A stretch of DNA of 64,000 bases, from assembly GCF_002000085.1 (NCBI RefSeq), contig NZ_MUZU01000005.1:124001-188000 (forward strand). Direction: 5' to 3'. How positions within the stretch are numbered: the first letter of the stretch is position 1; each line of letters opens with the position of its first letter. A model generated the notes under the pieces. It searched no databases and had not been told where the DNA came from. It worked only from the letters and a program-made list of their open reading frames with translations. Made by a program: the position numbers and the translations under genes. This DNA comes from Pseudocolwellia agarivorans. Lineage in GTDB: Bacteria > Pseudomonadota > Gammaproteobacteria > Enterobacterales > Alteromonadaceae. This document shows, piece by piece, positions 18,150 to 27,934 of the stretch.

Positions 18150-18196
18150 TATACCCGTTACCATTCAATATGCAGTTTTCAGTGGGAACGGGTATA
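18150..18196. repeat. 47-bp internally deleted copy of the foldback element
   Basis: It begins TATACCCGTTACCATTCAATATGCAG, followed by TTTTCAGTGGGAA, almost base for base as the left end at 14405. It then jumps straight to CGGGTATA, the right end. The inverted ends TATACCCGTT/AACGGGTATA form a hairpin between the convergent ubiA and plsB stops, so it may also act as a terminator-like structure. Confidence 0.6.
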
Positions 18197-18201
18197 CACC
18201 G

Positions 18202-20643
18202 TTATCTAGCAATACTTTGCAGTACTTCAATATCGGTTAAGTTAACAACTATATCTTTTAAAGGTTTCAACGATTCTGTGGGTACGAGTTGACTGTCTTC
18301 ATTTCTGTCAATGTATCCCAACTTTTGCATTGAACTGATCAGCATAGATTGAGCTTTTTTATCGATAAACTCTGGCGCACTAATATTGTTTAAAACACAT
18401 AAACGTTTAGCAATAGAAACAACTTTTTCTTCAAAGCTTGCTTTATCAATAGGTGATAGACGATAAATTAACGAACAAATAATGGCGAAGCGTTGTATGG
18501 TTTCATCAATACATTCTGCTAATATTCTTGCTTTAGAACGCAGGTTGTTATCTTCCATTAACGACCAATTACCGTCATCGTTTTGCTGTGCGATATTAAG
18601 TTCAGAAAGTACGCTTAACGTAGTTTCTATATTAGTACGCATTTCGTCATCAGACCCCCATAAAAACAGCTCTGATTTAATTAATTGCAGAAGTATTTGA
18701 ACTTGTTTCACTATGGTTGATGTTGAGACTTTCGCATTACATTCTAATACTCTGCAAACAAACGCATGTAATACGTAAGTGTGTAAAATATTATTACGGT
18801 AATAACGCATTTCAAGCGTTGCTGATTCGTCTAAAGATATAATTTCACCAAAGCTGTCTTCATTTACGGTCACTTTATTTAAAGCAATAACTTCTGCTAA
18901 TAATTCGGTACCAGACTCTGGCGGAACCGTTAATTCGGTGCTGTAAGGGGCTGAACGCTGTAGCATTAAAAAGAAATCTAATTGGGATTCTAATTCTGAT
19001 TTTGACAGTGCTTTGTTGTCTGTTGCATGTAATATAAGGGCCACTAACGAAACGCCATTTAATGCGGCACATTGGTTAATGTTGGTCATTACTTTATCGG
19101 CTAATAGGTTGACTGTGGGTGTTAACCATTTAGGTTTTTGTGGATCTAAGGGGTTAATTGCACTTTTCCAATCAGGTACTTCGTCTGTTAAAAATTTATT
19201 AATATTAATAGGTTCGCCAAAATTAATATAACCTTTACCATAGTTACGTAAGCTTTTTATAGCTTTAAAAACACCTAAAAAAGATTCTTTTTTCTTTTCG
19301 CTACCACTTAATTCTTTATGGTATGTACCTACTTCCATTACATGTTCGTAGCCAATATACACAGGTACTAAAGTTAACGGGCGATCTATGCCTCGTAATA
19401 AACTTTGTATGGTCATAGCTAACATACCGGTTTTGGCTGGTAGTAATCGCCCAGTGCGGCTTCGGCCACCTTCCGAGTAATATTTTACTGAATAGCCCCG
19501 TTCAAAAAGTAAACCTAAGTACTCTCTGAATATGGTGGAATATAATCGATTACCGTTGAAACTTCGGCGAATGAAAAACGCTCCCGCTTTTCTAAAAATA
19601 GGTCCCGCGGGCCAAAAGTTAAGATTGATACCTGCTGCAATACGCGGAGTTACTAAGCCTTCTTGCGCAATAATGTAGGTAAGGAGTAAGTAATCCATAT
19701 GGCTGCGATGACAAGGCACATAAATAATTTCATGCCCTTCTTGTGCTAAGTTTCTTACGGTGTTTGCATTACTAACTTCAATTTTTTTGTATAGGCGTTT
19801 CCATAGCCAAGTTAGTACGCGGGTCCCTACACTGATCATCGACTCACGATAGTCGCCAGCGATCTCGTCCATTATTTCTAACGCTTGTTTTTTAACTTTA
19901 GCTTGAGAAATATTTTTACTTTTAACTTCGTCAGCAATAATTTTTTTTATGGCAGGGTTAGCAAACATTGCCGTAAACATTTGCTGGCGGTGCATTAACC
20001 GTGGGCCGGTGACTGAAATAGTTTGACGATAAAAATGAAAGCGCGCAATACGTATTAATTTATGAGCTGTTGCTTCGTTGTCGCCATGCTTTTCTTTAAC
20101 ATCTCTAAAATGTAATGGATCGCTGAATCTTGCTAGCGTGTCTCTACCGGTAAATAAAACAATAAATATTTTACGTAACCAAGTTGGCGACTCTTCGTCG
20201 GCAATAACAGTACCTACATTGGCAGTGTTTTTTTCTTTGGTTGGCGTTCTTCCCCAGGTGATATTAACGGGGATCATTTGAGCGTTTAGTTCAGCGTCTA
20301 ATTCATGCTCAGTTAATATATTAAAGCCTTGTTCAATAGCATTGGTTTTTGCTTTAGCTTTCCAAGGGAGAACTGATTTTGTTTTTTCTAAAAAGAATAC
20401 ACGAGGAAAGCTTTTGCCATTAATAATGACTTTTTTTAATGGATTAGGTAAATCGAGTTTTTTACAAGCGCTTTGTAATGCTAAAACATCGCTGGTTGAT
20501 TGATACCTAATCACATAAAAAATGGGTTGTTCTGGATCTATTTGTTTCTGATCCGCCAAATTGTCAGGGATAACTTTACATTTTACGAATAGTTTTACGG
20601 GGAATTTTAATAAGTAATGATATAACGAACGTAGTGCTGACAT
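18202..20643 (-). CDS. plsB: Glycerol-3-phosphate 1-O-acyltransferase
   Basis: PlsB acylates the sn-1 position of glycerol-3-phosphate at the inner membrane, starting phospholipid synthesis. Acyltransferase block I is HRSHMDYLL (HX4D), block III is YYSEGGRSRTGRL, and block IV includes LTLVPVYIGYEHVMEVGTYH. At 813 residues it has the length typical of the gammaproteobacterial enzyme. It is monocistronic, divergent from the NYN-domain gene, and converges on ubiA with a repeat hairpin between. Confidence 0.97.
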   Translation of the reverse strand: MSALRSLYHYLLKFPVKLFVKCKVIPDNLADQKQIDPEQPIFYVIRYQSTSDVLALQSACKKLDLPNPLKKVIINGKSFPRVFFLEKTKSVLPWKAKAKTNAIEQGFNILTEHELDAELNAQMIPVNITWGRTPTKEKNTANVGTVIADEESPTWLRKIFIVLFTGRDTLARFSDPLHFRDVKEKHGDNEATAHKLIRIARFHFYRQTISVTGPRLMHRQQMFTAMFANPAIKKIIADEVKSKNISQAKVKKQALEIMDEIAGDYRESMISVGTRVLTWLWKRLYKKIEVSNANTVRNLAQEGHEIIYVPCHRSHMDYLLLTYIIAQEGLVTPRIAAGINLNFWPAGPIFRKAGAFFIRRSFNGNRLYSTIFREYLGLLFERGYSVKYYSEGGRSRTGRLLPAKTGMLAMTIQSLLRGIDRPLTLVPVYIGYEHVMEVGTYHKELSGSEKKKESFLGVFKAIKSLRNYGKGYINFGEPININKFLTDEVPDWKSAINPLDPQKPKWLTPTVNLLADKVMTNINQCAALNGVSLVALILHATDNKALSKSELESQLDFFLMLQRSAPYSTELTVPPESGTELLAEVIALNKVTVNEDSFGEIISLDESATLEMRYYRNNILHTYVLHAFVCRVLECNAKVSTSTIVKQVQILLQLIKSELFLWGSDDEMRTNIETTLSVLSELNIAQQNDDGNWSLMEDNNLRSKARILAECIDETIQRFAIICSLIYRLSPIDKASFEEKVVSIAKRLCVLNNISAPEFIDKKAQSMLISSMQKLGYIDRNEDSQLVPTESLKPLKDIVVNLTDIEVLQSIAR

Positions 20644-20804
20644 CTGGTGTACTCAATAATTTAGTGCGGTAATATTATCATCATCTTAGTTTTTTGTCCT
20701 CAAAAAGTCGTATGATGAGGTGTTGCTTATATATGATATCAATCAGGTAAATTTATTAAACCGTTTGGTGTTAATCATTTTTATTTTCATAAAATGGATC
20801 CTAA

Positions 20805-21278
20805 ATGAAAAAAATCGCAGTTTTTGTTGATGTACAAAATATTTATTACACCACGAGAGACGCCTATAAACGTCAGTTTAATTATAGAAAATTTTGGGAA
20901 CAGTTAAGTTATCAAGGTGATATTGTTGTTGCCAATGCTTATGCTATTCAACGTAGTGATGATCAACAACATAAATTCCAAAAAGCACTTAAACATATTG
21001 GTTTTAATGTAAAGCTTAAACCTTATATTCAACGCAGCGACGGCTCAGCTAAAGGAGATTGGGATGTTGGCATTACAATCGACATAATGAAAATAGCCTC
21101 TGAGGTTGATACCGTTGTTTTACTTTCAGGGGATGGTGATTTTGATATGTTGTTAAATGAAGTTAACGCAACACATAACATTGAAACACAAGTTTATGGG
21201 GTACCACAGTTAACCGCTAATTCTTTAGTGAATGCCGCCACCTCATTTTATGAAATTAATGAAAGCTTATTGCAATGA
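20805..21278 (+). CDS. LabA-like NYN domain protein, putative ribonuclease
   Basis: A 157-residue protein of the NYN (PIN-like) family, DUF88/LabA group. The acidic active-site positions are visible: AVFVDVQNIYY, KGDWDVGITIDIM and LLSGDGDFDMLLNEV. NYN domains are predicted metal-dependent RNases; no substrate is known for this branch. The ATG is preceded by GGATCC-type sequence with only a weak ribosome site. It lies alone between plsB and the CheX-REC gene, which starts 109 bases downstream in the same direction. Confidence 0.8.
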   Translation: MKKIAVFVDVQNIYYTTRDAYKRQFNYRKFWEQLSYQGDIVVANAYAIQRSDDQQHKFQKALKHIGFNVKLKPYIQRSDGSAKGDWDVGITIDIMKIASEVDTVVLLSGDGDFDMLLNEVNATHNIETQVYGVPQLTANSLVNAATSFYEINESLLQ

Positions 21279-21387
21279 TGCTATCAAAATAATCAAAAAG
21301 CGTAGAAATATTGTCTTGCAAAGCGCTAATTCCTCTAGTAATTTGTTAGATGGTAACAATCAATAATAACAAAGAGAGTGCTCATAA

Positions 21388-22335
21388 ATGTCGTCAGTTG
21401 ATACAATTTATAAAGTTATTTTATACCCATTTATTACAGAATCTATTGCTAGCTTAAAAGCGATGACTAATTTGTCTGGTGCTTCTGGTGATACCTTTAT
21501 GGACAATGTTGATGACTTTCGTTTTAAAGGTTATGCGGTTTGTTCTGATGTAACTGGAAATCTAGATGGCGTTATTATGATGCATCATTATCCTGAAACT
21601 GCTGTGGCAATTGGTAACTCTGTTTGTGAAAATATGCTCAATGAAAAATATGAGTTTACAGAAATCAACGAAGAGCTAAGTAACGCGCTTGCTGAGTGGG
21701 GAAATACCATAGTAGGTCGTGCTACCGACTTACATAGCCGTTACAACTTAGAATATAACTTTTCTAGCCCTTATTTTGTTAACGATGTTAATGACATGTC
21801 TAAGTATTTAGAGGGGGTTAAAGAAGTTGTTACTGTGCCTATTACAGTTGAAGGTGTCGGTCGTTATTATTTTAATTTACTTGTTCGTAGTGTTAACTAT
21901 CAATCAGCAGGTATTAAGCGTGAAGAAAGTACGGGCATAGCGAATCCGCATACTAAAAACTTACCTACGGACGCAAAAATATTACTCGTTGATGACAGTT
22001 CAATGATCCGTAAAGCCTTGAAAAATATTCTAAGTAAACTAGGCTATAATAATATTATTGAAGCTGATGATGGCTCCACTGCCTTGACCATGGTAAAAGA
22101 ACAGAATCCAGATTTTATGTTTATGGATGTGGTTATGAATGAGGTAAATGGTAATCAAGCTTTACAAAATATTCGTAGTGCCGGATTTGATGTACCTATT
22201 GTGATGCTATCTTCAGTTACAGACAAAACACTTATTGATGAATGTGCCGGCTATGGTATATCAGGTTTTATTTTTAAACCCATTCAAGCAAGTAATGGCG
22301 CAGATATTATTAAAAACTATTTAAAGATTGCTTAG
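21388..22335 (+). CDS. CheX-like phosphatase domain fused to a response-regulator receiver domain
   Basis: A 315-residue two-domain signalling protein. Residues about 5-165 resemble CheX/CheC phosphatases. The catalytic ExxN pair is E103-N106 (LAEWGNTIVG), within the helix that starts ELSNALAE. After a linker, residues 195-315 form a receiver domain with ILLVDDSSMIRKAL and phospho-acceptor Asp247 (FMFMDVVMNEVNG). CheX-type domains dephosphorylate receiver domains, so this protein may dephosphorylate itself or a partner. No DNA-binding or enzyme output is present. The c-di-GMP gene downstream, 91 bases away, is a plausible partner. No histidine kinase is in the window. Confidence 0.8.
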   Translation: MSSVDTIYKVILYPFITESIASLKAMTNLSGASGDTFMDNVDDFRFKGYAVCSDVTGNLDGVIMMHHYPETAVAIGNSVCENMLNEKYEFTEINEELSNALAEWGNTIVGRATDLHSRYNLEYNFSSPYFVNDVNDMSKYLEGVKEVVTVPITVEGVGRYYFNLLVRSVNYQSAGIKREESTGIANPHTKNLPTDAKILLVDDSSMIRKALKNILSKLGYNNIIEADDGSTALTMVKEQNPDFMFMDVVMNEVNGNQALQNIRSAGFDVPIVMLSSVTDKTLIDECAGYGISGFIFKPIQASNGADIIKNYLKIA

Positions 22336-22426
22336 TTTTAAACAGCTCAGGTTGTTTAATAAATATCATTCTTAAAATAAAGGATATAAGCCATACGTAT
22401 AAACTTGGGATATAGAAATAACGGAT

Positions 22427-24262
22427 ATGATAGAGAAAAACACAGGTCATTATATTAAACCAAGACTATTGTCCGTTTTTTTATTGCTTGGCCTATGCCC
22501 TTTTACTTTTTATGCGGCATACCATTTACGCTATGGTATGTTTGATATTGGCATTATTTCTCTTGTTAATGTTATTTTTACTGCGTTCCTTTTATTTCAA
22601 AATCACTTTAGAAGAAGAATAACGTGGCAGCTTGATGCTTTCGTTGTAAGTATTTCTTTCTTTATTATTTATGCCTGCTATTTTTTAGGTATTAAAGGGC
22701 TCTTCTTCGTTTTTCCTTTTATTATCGGGATATTTTTTAACTACTCGGTAAAATTTGCTCTCATTACCAGCTCAATTCTTGCCGTTTTAGTCATACTTGC
22801 CTCTTTACATTCTATGGATTCAGCTGTGGTTGCGCGGGTAGCTTTTCCTTTGATCATGACTATTATTATTTCTTATCTCTATGCCAATACAATTACACGC
22901 CATAGAGAAGCACTCACGCTAGAAGCGAATGTTGATTACCTTACGGGGATATATAATCGACGTAATATAAATTCATGGTTACAGCAGCAATTAAAAAATG
23001 TTGATGAACATGCTTTATTGGCTTTGTATTTTATTGATATAGATGATTTTAAACGTGTTAATGATAATTATGGGCATGCGATAGGCGATAAACTATTAGT
23101 TTCTATCAGTAAAAAGCTATTATCTGTTACTCATGCTATTACCGATGATTTTTTTATTTTACAGGGAAAAGTAGGACGATTAGCCGGAGATGAGTTTGTT
23201 GTTATTATTTCAGGAATAGCACTTGAATCGGAAGTCAGGTTGTTCGCTGACAAGTTGTTAAGCGAATTTAAAGAGCCTATTGTTATTGATGATGTGCAAT
23301 TAGATACGCAAGTGAGTATAGGTGTTGCTTCAACACAAGACTATTTGATGACGCCTGATACGTTATTAAACTATGCTGATATCGCAATGTTTGAAGCGAA
23401 AAAACAAGGGAAAAATAGAATTGGTTACTTTAATCAATTTATAGCAGATAAAATTAGCCATAAAAATGATGTATCTCAAGCGATTAAAGATTCATTAGCT
23501 CAGAATCTTTTTTATCTAAATTTTATGCCAATTTACGATTCAACCGCTACTCAGATTGTAGGGGCTGAAGCCCTTATTAGAAGTCATCATCCTTTACTTT
23601 CTAGCATTGGACCTGAGGCTTATATCAGAATAGCGGAAGAGTATGGTTTAGTTGCAGAAATTGATTTATTTGTTATTGAGTCCTGTTTCCAATATATGGA
23701 AAAACTTATTCCTGAATTGACGCTAAGGCCTTTCTTATTGGCGATTAATATTTCATCTTTAGAGCTTAAAAATGAACAATTGCCTAGTAAAATAGAGGCA
23801 TTAGCTAATCAATATCATATCCCTCCATCAATGATTGAATTTGAAATCACAGAAACAAGTTTAGTTGATCATGGTTATAAGAGTATTAAACTGTTACAAC
23901 GCATTAAAGAAATGGGTTATAAGCTATCTTTAGATGACTTTGGTACAGGCTATACCGCATTTAATCAGCTACAGCATTTCCCTGTAGATACGCTTAAAAT
24001 AGATAGAAGTTTTATTTGGGCGATTGATCCAAATTATAATAACGAAGGGTTAATGATCGATGTGATTTTATCTCTAGCAAAATTATATAAGTTAAATGTT
24101 ATTGCTGAAGGTGTAGAAGAACCTTACCAACTTGAGTATCTTAAAAAACTTAAATGCTCGCAATATCAAGGATACTTGTTATCTAAACCTTTAGGCTGGG
24201 AAGCTTTTAAAGAAGAATTACACCTTAATCAACAGGAGTTTAGGATGGCTGTAGCCAGATAA
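22427..24262 (+). CDS. Membrane GGDEF-EAL protein, cyclic-di-GMP turnover
   Basis: A 611-residue protein with about five N-terminal membrane segments (residues 12-155), then a GGDEF domain and an EAL domain. The GGDEF signature reads AGDEF (253-257), a first-position Gly-to-Ala change that some active cyclases tolerate. The EAL domain (from about 355) keeps EAL at 381-383, NISSLEL, EFEITETSLV, LDDFGTGYTAF, LKIDRSFI, AEGVEE and QGYLLSKPL, so phosphodiesterase activity is likely. Net direction cannot be decided from sequence. It probably pairs functionally with the CheX-REC protein upstream. Confidence 0.88.
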   Translation: MIEKNTGHYIKPRLLSVFLLLGLCPFTFYAAYHLRYGMFDIGIISLVNVIFTAFLLFQNHFRRRITWQLDAFVVSISFFIIYACYFLGIKGLFFVFPFIIGIFFNYSVKFALITSSILAVLVILASLHSMDSAVVARVAFPLIMTIIISYLYANTITRHREALTLEANVDYLTGIYNRRNINSWLQQQLKNVDEHALLALYFIDIDDFKRVNDNYGHAIGDKLLVSISKKLLSVTHAITDDFFILQGKVGRLAGDEFVVIISGIALESEVRLFADKLLSEFKEPIVIDDVQLDTQVSIGVASTQDYLMTPDTLLNYADIAMFEAKKQGKNRIGYFNQFIADKISHKNDVSQAIKDSLAQNLFYLNFMPIYDSTATQIVGAEALIRSHHPLLSSIGPEAYIRIAEEYGLVAEIDLFVIESCFQYMEKLIPELTLRPFLLAINISSLELKNEQLPSKIEALANQYHIPPSMIEFEITETSLVDHGYKSIKLLQRIKEMGYKLSLDDFGTGYTAFNQLQHFPVDTLKIDRSFIWAIDPNYNNEGLMIDVILSLAKLYKLNVIAEGVEEPYQLEYLKKLKCSQYQGYLLSKPLGWEAFKEELHLNQQEFRMAVAR

Positions 24263-24390
24263 TAAACTTTCCTAATATTTCTCACAAATAGGCTATTTAC
24301 TCTTTTTTATCCTCATTACACTTATTATATATTACTCATTAAAATTTAAGGTTACTCGTAATTCGTATGGGAAAATAGGCAATTCCTCGC

Positions 24391-24396
24391 TATAAT
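24391..24396 (+). promoter_or_regulatory. Candidate -10 box for gmk-rpoZ
   Basis: TATAAT 62 bases upstream of the gmk GTG, with a weak TGGGAA at 17-base spacing. Confidence 0.35.
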
Positions 24397-24457
24397 CACA
24401 TCATAAAAATAGTGTCGTTTTCAGGTGCTATCACTCATATTATTAGTAAGGTGTCAT

Positions 24458-25084
24458 GTGACTACTCCGGGTAATTTATTCATTCTATCTGCGCCAAGTG
24501 GGGCAGGAAAATCAAGCTTAATCAAAGCACTACTTAAACAAGATTCAACAAGAGAAATGCAAGTTTCTGTATCGCACACTACGCGTAATATTCGTCCCGG
24601 TGAGGAAAACGGTCAGCATTATCATTTTGTTTCTAAAATTGAGTTTGAAAAGTTAATTGAGAAAAAAGCATTTTATGAACACGCTGAAGTTTTTGGTAAT
24701 TACTATGGTACGTCCGAAGCAGCTATTGATGAACAACTAGCAAAAGGTATTGATGTTTTACTTGATATCGATTGGCAAGGCGCACAGCAAGTTCGAATGA
24801 AAAAACCGAGTGTTACCACTATTTTTATTTGTCCTCCTTCTAAAGATGAATTAGAGAAACGTTTACAAGGTCGAGGTCAAGATAGCCAAGAAGTTATTGA
24901 TGAGCGTATGGCACAAGCACAATCTGAATGTTCGCATTACCAAGAGTTCGATTACATTATTGTTAACGATGATTTTGATCAGGCATTAGTTGACTTAACA
25001 ACGATTGTAAATAATCAACGCTTAAAACGTAGCCAACAAGTGATCACTCATCAAACGCTTTTTGATGATTTACTATCAGATTAA
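24458..25084 (+). CDS. gmk: Guanylate kinase
   Basis: Gmk phosphorylates GMP to GDP. The P-loop is [16 protein letters not shown] near the N-terminus. The GMP-binding and lid regions include [17 protein letters not shown] and [14 protein letters not shown], and [11 protein letters not shown] is also conserved. The start is the GTG at 24458 with AAGGTG upstream, giving 208 residues like E. coli Gmk (207); an earlier in-frame GTG would add an unneeded hydrophobic leader. It heads the gmk-rpoZ-spoT-trmH-recG order known from enterobacteria. Confidence 0.97.
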   Translation: MTTPGNLFILSAPSGAGKSSLIKALLKQDSTREMQVSVSHTTRNIRPGEENGQHYHFVSKIEFEKLIEKKAFYEHAEVFGNYYGTSEAAIDEQLAKGIDVLLDIDWQGAQQVRMKKPSVTTIFICPPSKDELEKRLQGRGQDSQEVIDERMAQAQSECSHYQEFDYIIVNDDFDQALVDLTTIVNNQRLKRSQQVITHQTLFDDLLSD

Positions 25085-25192
25085 TTAATTTATTTTTAAT
25101 GATTAAATCACGCCAAGTTGCTTGCGTAGTGGGCGTATGATCGAGTAAACTACCCGACTATTTTTTGAAATTTTAAATGCTGGAGTGACCAA

Positions 25193-25471
25193 ATGGCTCG
25201 CGTAACTGTTGAAGATGCCGTAGATAAAGTCGGTAATCGTTTTGACTTGGTGCTTATTGCATCTCGTCGTGCTCGTCAAATTGCAACTGGCGGTAAAGAA
25301 CCTTTGGTTGATAGAGAAAATGATAAACCAACAGTGTTAGCTTTACGTGAAATTGAAGCAGGTTTAATTACTACTGAAGTAATGGACCATTCAGATCACC
25401 ACGAGCAAATACAACAAGAATCTGCTGAACTAGCGGCAGTAGCTGCAATTGTAGGTGGTCATAACCAGTAG
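25193..25471 (+). CDS. rpoZ: RNA polymerase omega subunit
   Basis: Omega assists assembly of RNA polymerase and forms part of a ppGpp-binding site. The 92-residue protein begins [20 protein letters not shown] and has [15 protein letters not shown] and [10 protein letters not shown], all diagnostic. It follows gmk by 108 bases and is closed by a terminator, so spoT probably has its own promoter here. Confidence 0.98.
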   Translation: MARVTVEDAVDKVGNRFDLVLIASRRARQIATGGKEPLVDRENDKPTVLALREIEAGLITTEVMDHSDHHEQIQQESAELAAVAAIVGGHNQ

Positions 25472-25498
25472 CTTTCACATAGTGAAGGTAAGCCACCC

Positions 25499-25543
25499 AA
25501 AAACGCGTAATAAATTGTTTGCAATGATTACGCGTTTTTTAAT
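25499..25543 (+). terminator. rpoZ terminator
   Basis: ACGCGTAAT and ATTACGCGT form a perfect stem preceded by A-residues and followed by TTTTT, just downstream of rpoZ. The remaining ~220 bases to spoT contain only an AAGTTAA-T-TTAACTT dyad and no gene. Confidence 0.85.
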
Positions 25544-25765
25544 GCTTAATTTTTAGCATTCATCAAGTAAAACGTTGGCATTGTTAGTAATTCAACGTAT
25601 TCTTATTTTATTAGCTGTAAAGCAAAATGCATCATCACTTCTTAAGTTAATTTAACTTATTTTATATATTCAAATGTGTTGCTCTTTGTTTTACTTGTAT
25701 TGTTATTCAGACTATTGCTATCAAACAACTTAGTTTGGTTGGTATTATTTTTTAAGGTGTTGTGA

Positions 25766-27883
25766 GTGTATCTTTTTGAACCATTAAAAGATCTTGTCTC
25801 AAGTTATTTGTCGAAAGTACAAATAGACTTACTTAAACAAGCTTATATTGTTGCTCGAGAAGCACATGAAGGACAAATGCGTTCAAGTGGCGAACCTTAC
25901 ATTACACACCCTGTCGCCGTAGCGATTAATTTAGCTAAAATGAATTTAGACCATGAAACTCTCATGGCTGCGTTATTGCACGATGTTATTGAAGACACCA
26001 GCACCACTAAAAAAGAACTTGCTGATTTATTTGGCGACACGGTTGCTGAGTTAGTTGAAGGTGTGAGTAAATTAGATAAGCTAAAGTTTGATAATAAAGA
26101 ACAAATGCAAGCGGAAAACTTCCGTAAAATGATCCTTGCTATGGTGCAAGACATTCGTGTTATTTTAATTAAATTAGCTGACCGTACTCATAATATGCGC
26201 ACATTAGAGTCGCTTAGGCCTGATAAACGAAGACGTATTGCTCGTGAAACATTAGAAATATATGCTCCGATAGCAAACCGCTTGGGTATTCATGATATTA
26301 AAAATGAATTAGAGTCTTTAGGCTTTGAAGCCTTATACCCTATGCGTTCAAGAGCGCTTAAATCAGCAGTTAAGCAAGCGCGTGGTAATCGTAAAGAAAT
26401 TATCAATAATATTCTCAAAGAAATAGCATCAAGACTTGAAGAAAGTGGTATTAAAGCTGAAGTGCAAGGTCGTGAAAAGCACTTATATTCTATTTATCAA
26501 AAAATGCTCAATAAAGAATTATCTTTTAACGAAGTGATGGATGTTTACGCTTTCCGCGTTATTGTTGAAGATAAAATTGACGATTGCTACCGTACGCTAG
26601 GTGCTGTGCACAACTTATTTAAACCTGTTGAATCACGCTTCAAAGATTATATCGCTATTCCTAAAACTAACGGTTATCAGTCGTTACATACCGCATTAAT
26701 TGGTCCTCATGGTATTCCCGTTGAAATTCAAATACGTACTCGAGACATGGACCAAATGGCCGACAAAGGCGTAGCAGCCCATTGGTTATACAAACAAGCT
26801 GGCGACGATACGGGCACTACGGCACAAATGAAAGCGCGCCGTTGGATGCAAAGCTTAATCGAACTGCAACAAAGTGCAGGTACTTCATTTGAGTTTATCG
26901 AAAACGTAAAATCAGATTTATTTCCTGAAGAAATTTATGTTTTTACTCCTGATGGACGTATTATTGAGTTACCTATGGGAGCAACGCCTGTCGATTTTGC
27001 TTACGCGGTGCATACCGATGTAGGTAATTCATGTGTAGGTGTTAAAGTTGATCGTAAACCTTATCCATTAAGTCAGCCTATTGATTCAGGGCAAACCATT
27101 GAAGTTATCACCTCGCAAGCTGCTAGACCAAATGCTACTTGGTTAAATTTTGTTGTTACCTCTAAAGCGCGTTTACAAATTAGAGCTTATTTACGTTCAA
27201 GAGAACAAAGCGATTCAGAAACGCTAGGCTTGAGATTACTTAGCCATGCTTTAGGAAAAACCAAGTTATTAGATATTGCCGAAGAAAAAGTTCAGCAAGT
27301 TATTAAAGATAGCGGTTACGAAACATTTAAAGAATTGTTGGTCAGTATAGGTTTAGGTAACTCATTAAGTATTGTTATTGCTCGCCGCTTAACTGATGAA
27401 TTCACAGAAGAAAATGAATTAAATGGTGCTAATAATGCACCCACAAAAACTAAAATGCCAATAAAAGGTACAGAAGGCATGGTGGTTACTTACGGTAAGT
27501 GTTGTCGCCCTATTCCTGGTGATGGTATTTTAGCGTATTTAAGCCCCGGTAAAGGATTGATTATTCATCAACAAGGATGCCGTAATATTAAAGGTCATGG
27601 GCAAAAAAGCTTATTCCCAGTAAGATGGGATACAGAAATAGACCGTGATTTTATTGCTAAACTACGTATCGAAATTATCAATCATCAAGGCGCCCTAGCC
27701 GCATTAACTAATGTTATCGCGCGCCGTGGTTCAAATGTACATTCATTAAACTCAGGTGAAAAAGAACCTGGCGTTTATGCTATCGACATGGAAATAACCT
27801 GTCGAGATCGAATACACCTCGCAGATATTATCCGTAAAATAAAAGTTATGGTTGATGTACAACGCGTTATCCGTAACAAATAA
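25766..27883 (+). CDS. spoT: Bifunctional (p)ppGpp synthetase/hydrolase SpoT
   Basis: SpoT degrades and, under some stresses, makes the alarmone (p)ppGpp. The N-terminal hydrolase has the intact HD motif ALLHDVIEDT and the DRTHNMRTL helix. The synthetase domain has GREKHLYSIYQKM and NGYQSLHTALIGPHG followed by EIQIRTRDMDQMA. A TGS domain (VFTPDGRIIELPMGATPVDF) and a C-terminal ACT domain follow. It is 705 residues long, as in E. coli SpoT. It starts with GTG, and the N-terminal MYLFEPLKDL matches the family. trmH and recG follow, with ridA inserted between. Confidence 0.97.
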   Translation: MYLFEPLKDLVSSYLSKVQIDLLKQAYIVAREAHEGQMRSSGEPYITHPVAVAINLAKMNLDHETLMAALLHDVIEDTSTTKKELADLFGDTVAELVEGVSKLDKLKFDNKEQMQAENFRKMILAMVQDIRVILIKLADRTHNMRTLESLRPDKRRRIARETLEIYAPIANRLGIHDIKNELESLGFEALYPMRSRALKSAVKQARGNRKEIINNILKEIASRLEESGIKAEVQGREKHLYSIYQKMLNKELSFNEVMDVYAFRVIVEDKIDDCYRTLGAVHNLFKPVESRFKDYIAIPKTNGYQSLHTALIGPHGIPVEIQIRTRDMDQMADKGVAAHWLYKQAGDDTGTTAQMKARRWMQSLIELQQSAGTSFEFIENVKSDLFPEEIYVFTPDGRIIELPMGATPVDFAYAVHTDVGNSCVGVKVDRKPYPLSQPIDSGQTIEVITSQAARPNATWLNFVVTSKARLQIRAYLRSREQSDSETLGLRLLSHALGKTKLLDIAEEKVQQVIKDSGYETFKELLVSIGLGNSLSIVIARRLTDEFTEENELNGANNAPTKTKMPIKGTEGMVVTYGKCCRPIPGDGILAYLSPGKGLIIHQQGCRNIKGHGQKSLFPVRWDTEIDRDFIAKLRIEIINHQGALAALTNVIARRGSNVHSLNSGEKEPGVYAIDMEITCRDRIHLADIIRKIKVMVDVQRVIRNK

Positions 27884-27934
27884 ACATCCCCATTTATTAC
27901 ATATTAAATAAAGACGTAAATAGAGTATTAACTT

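Noticed and set aside
22427-24262. Possibility that the GGDEF domain is dead because of AGDEF
   Set aside because: A first-position Ala is tolerated in some active cyclases, so inactivity cannot be asserted from sequence.
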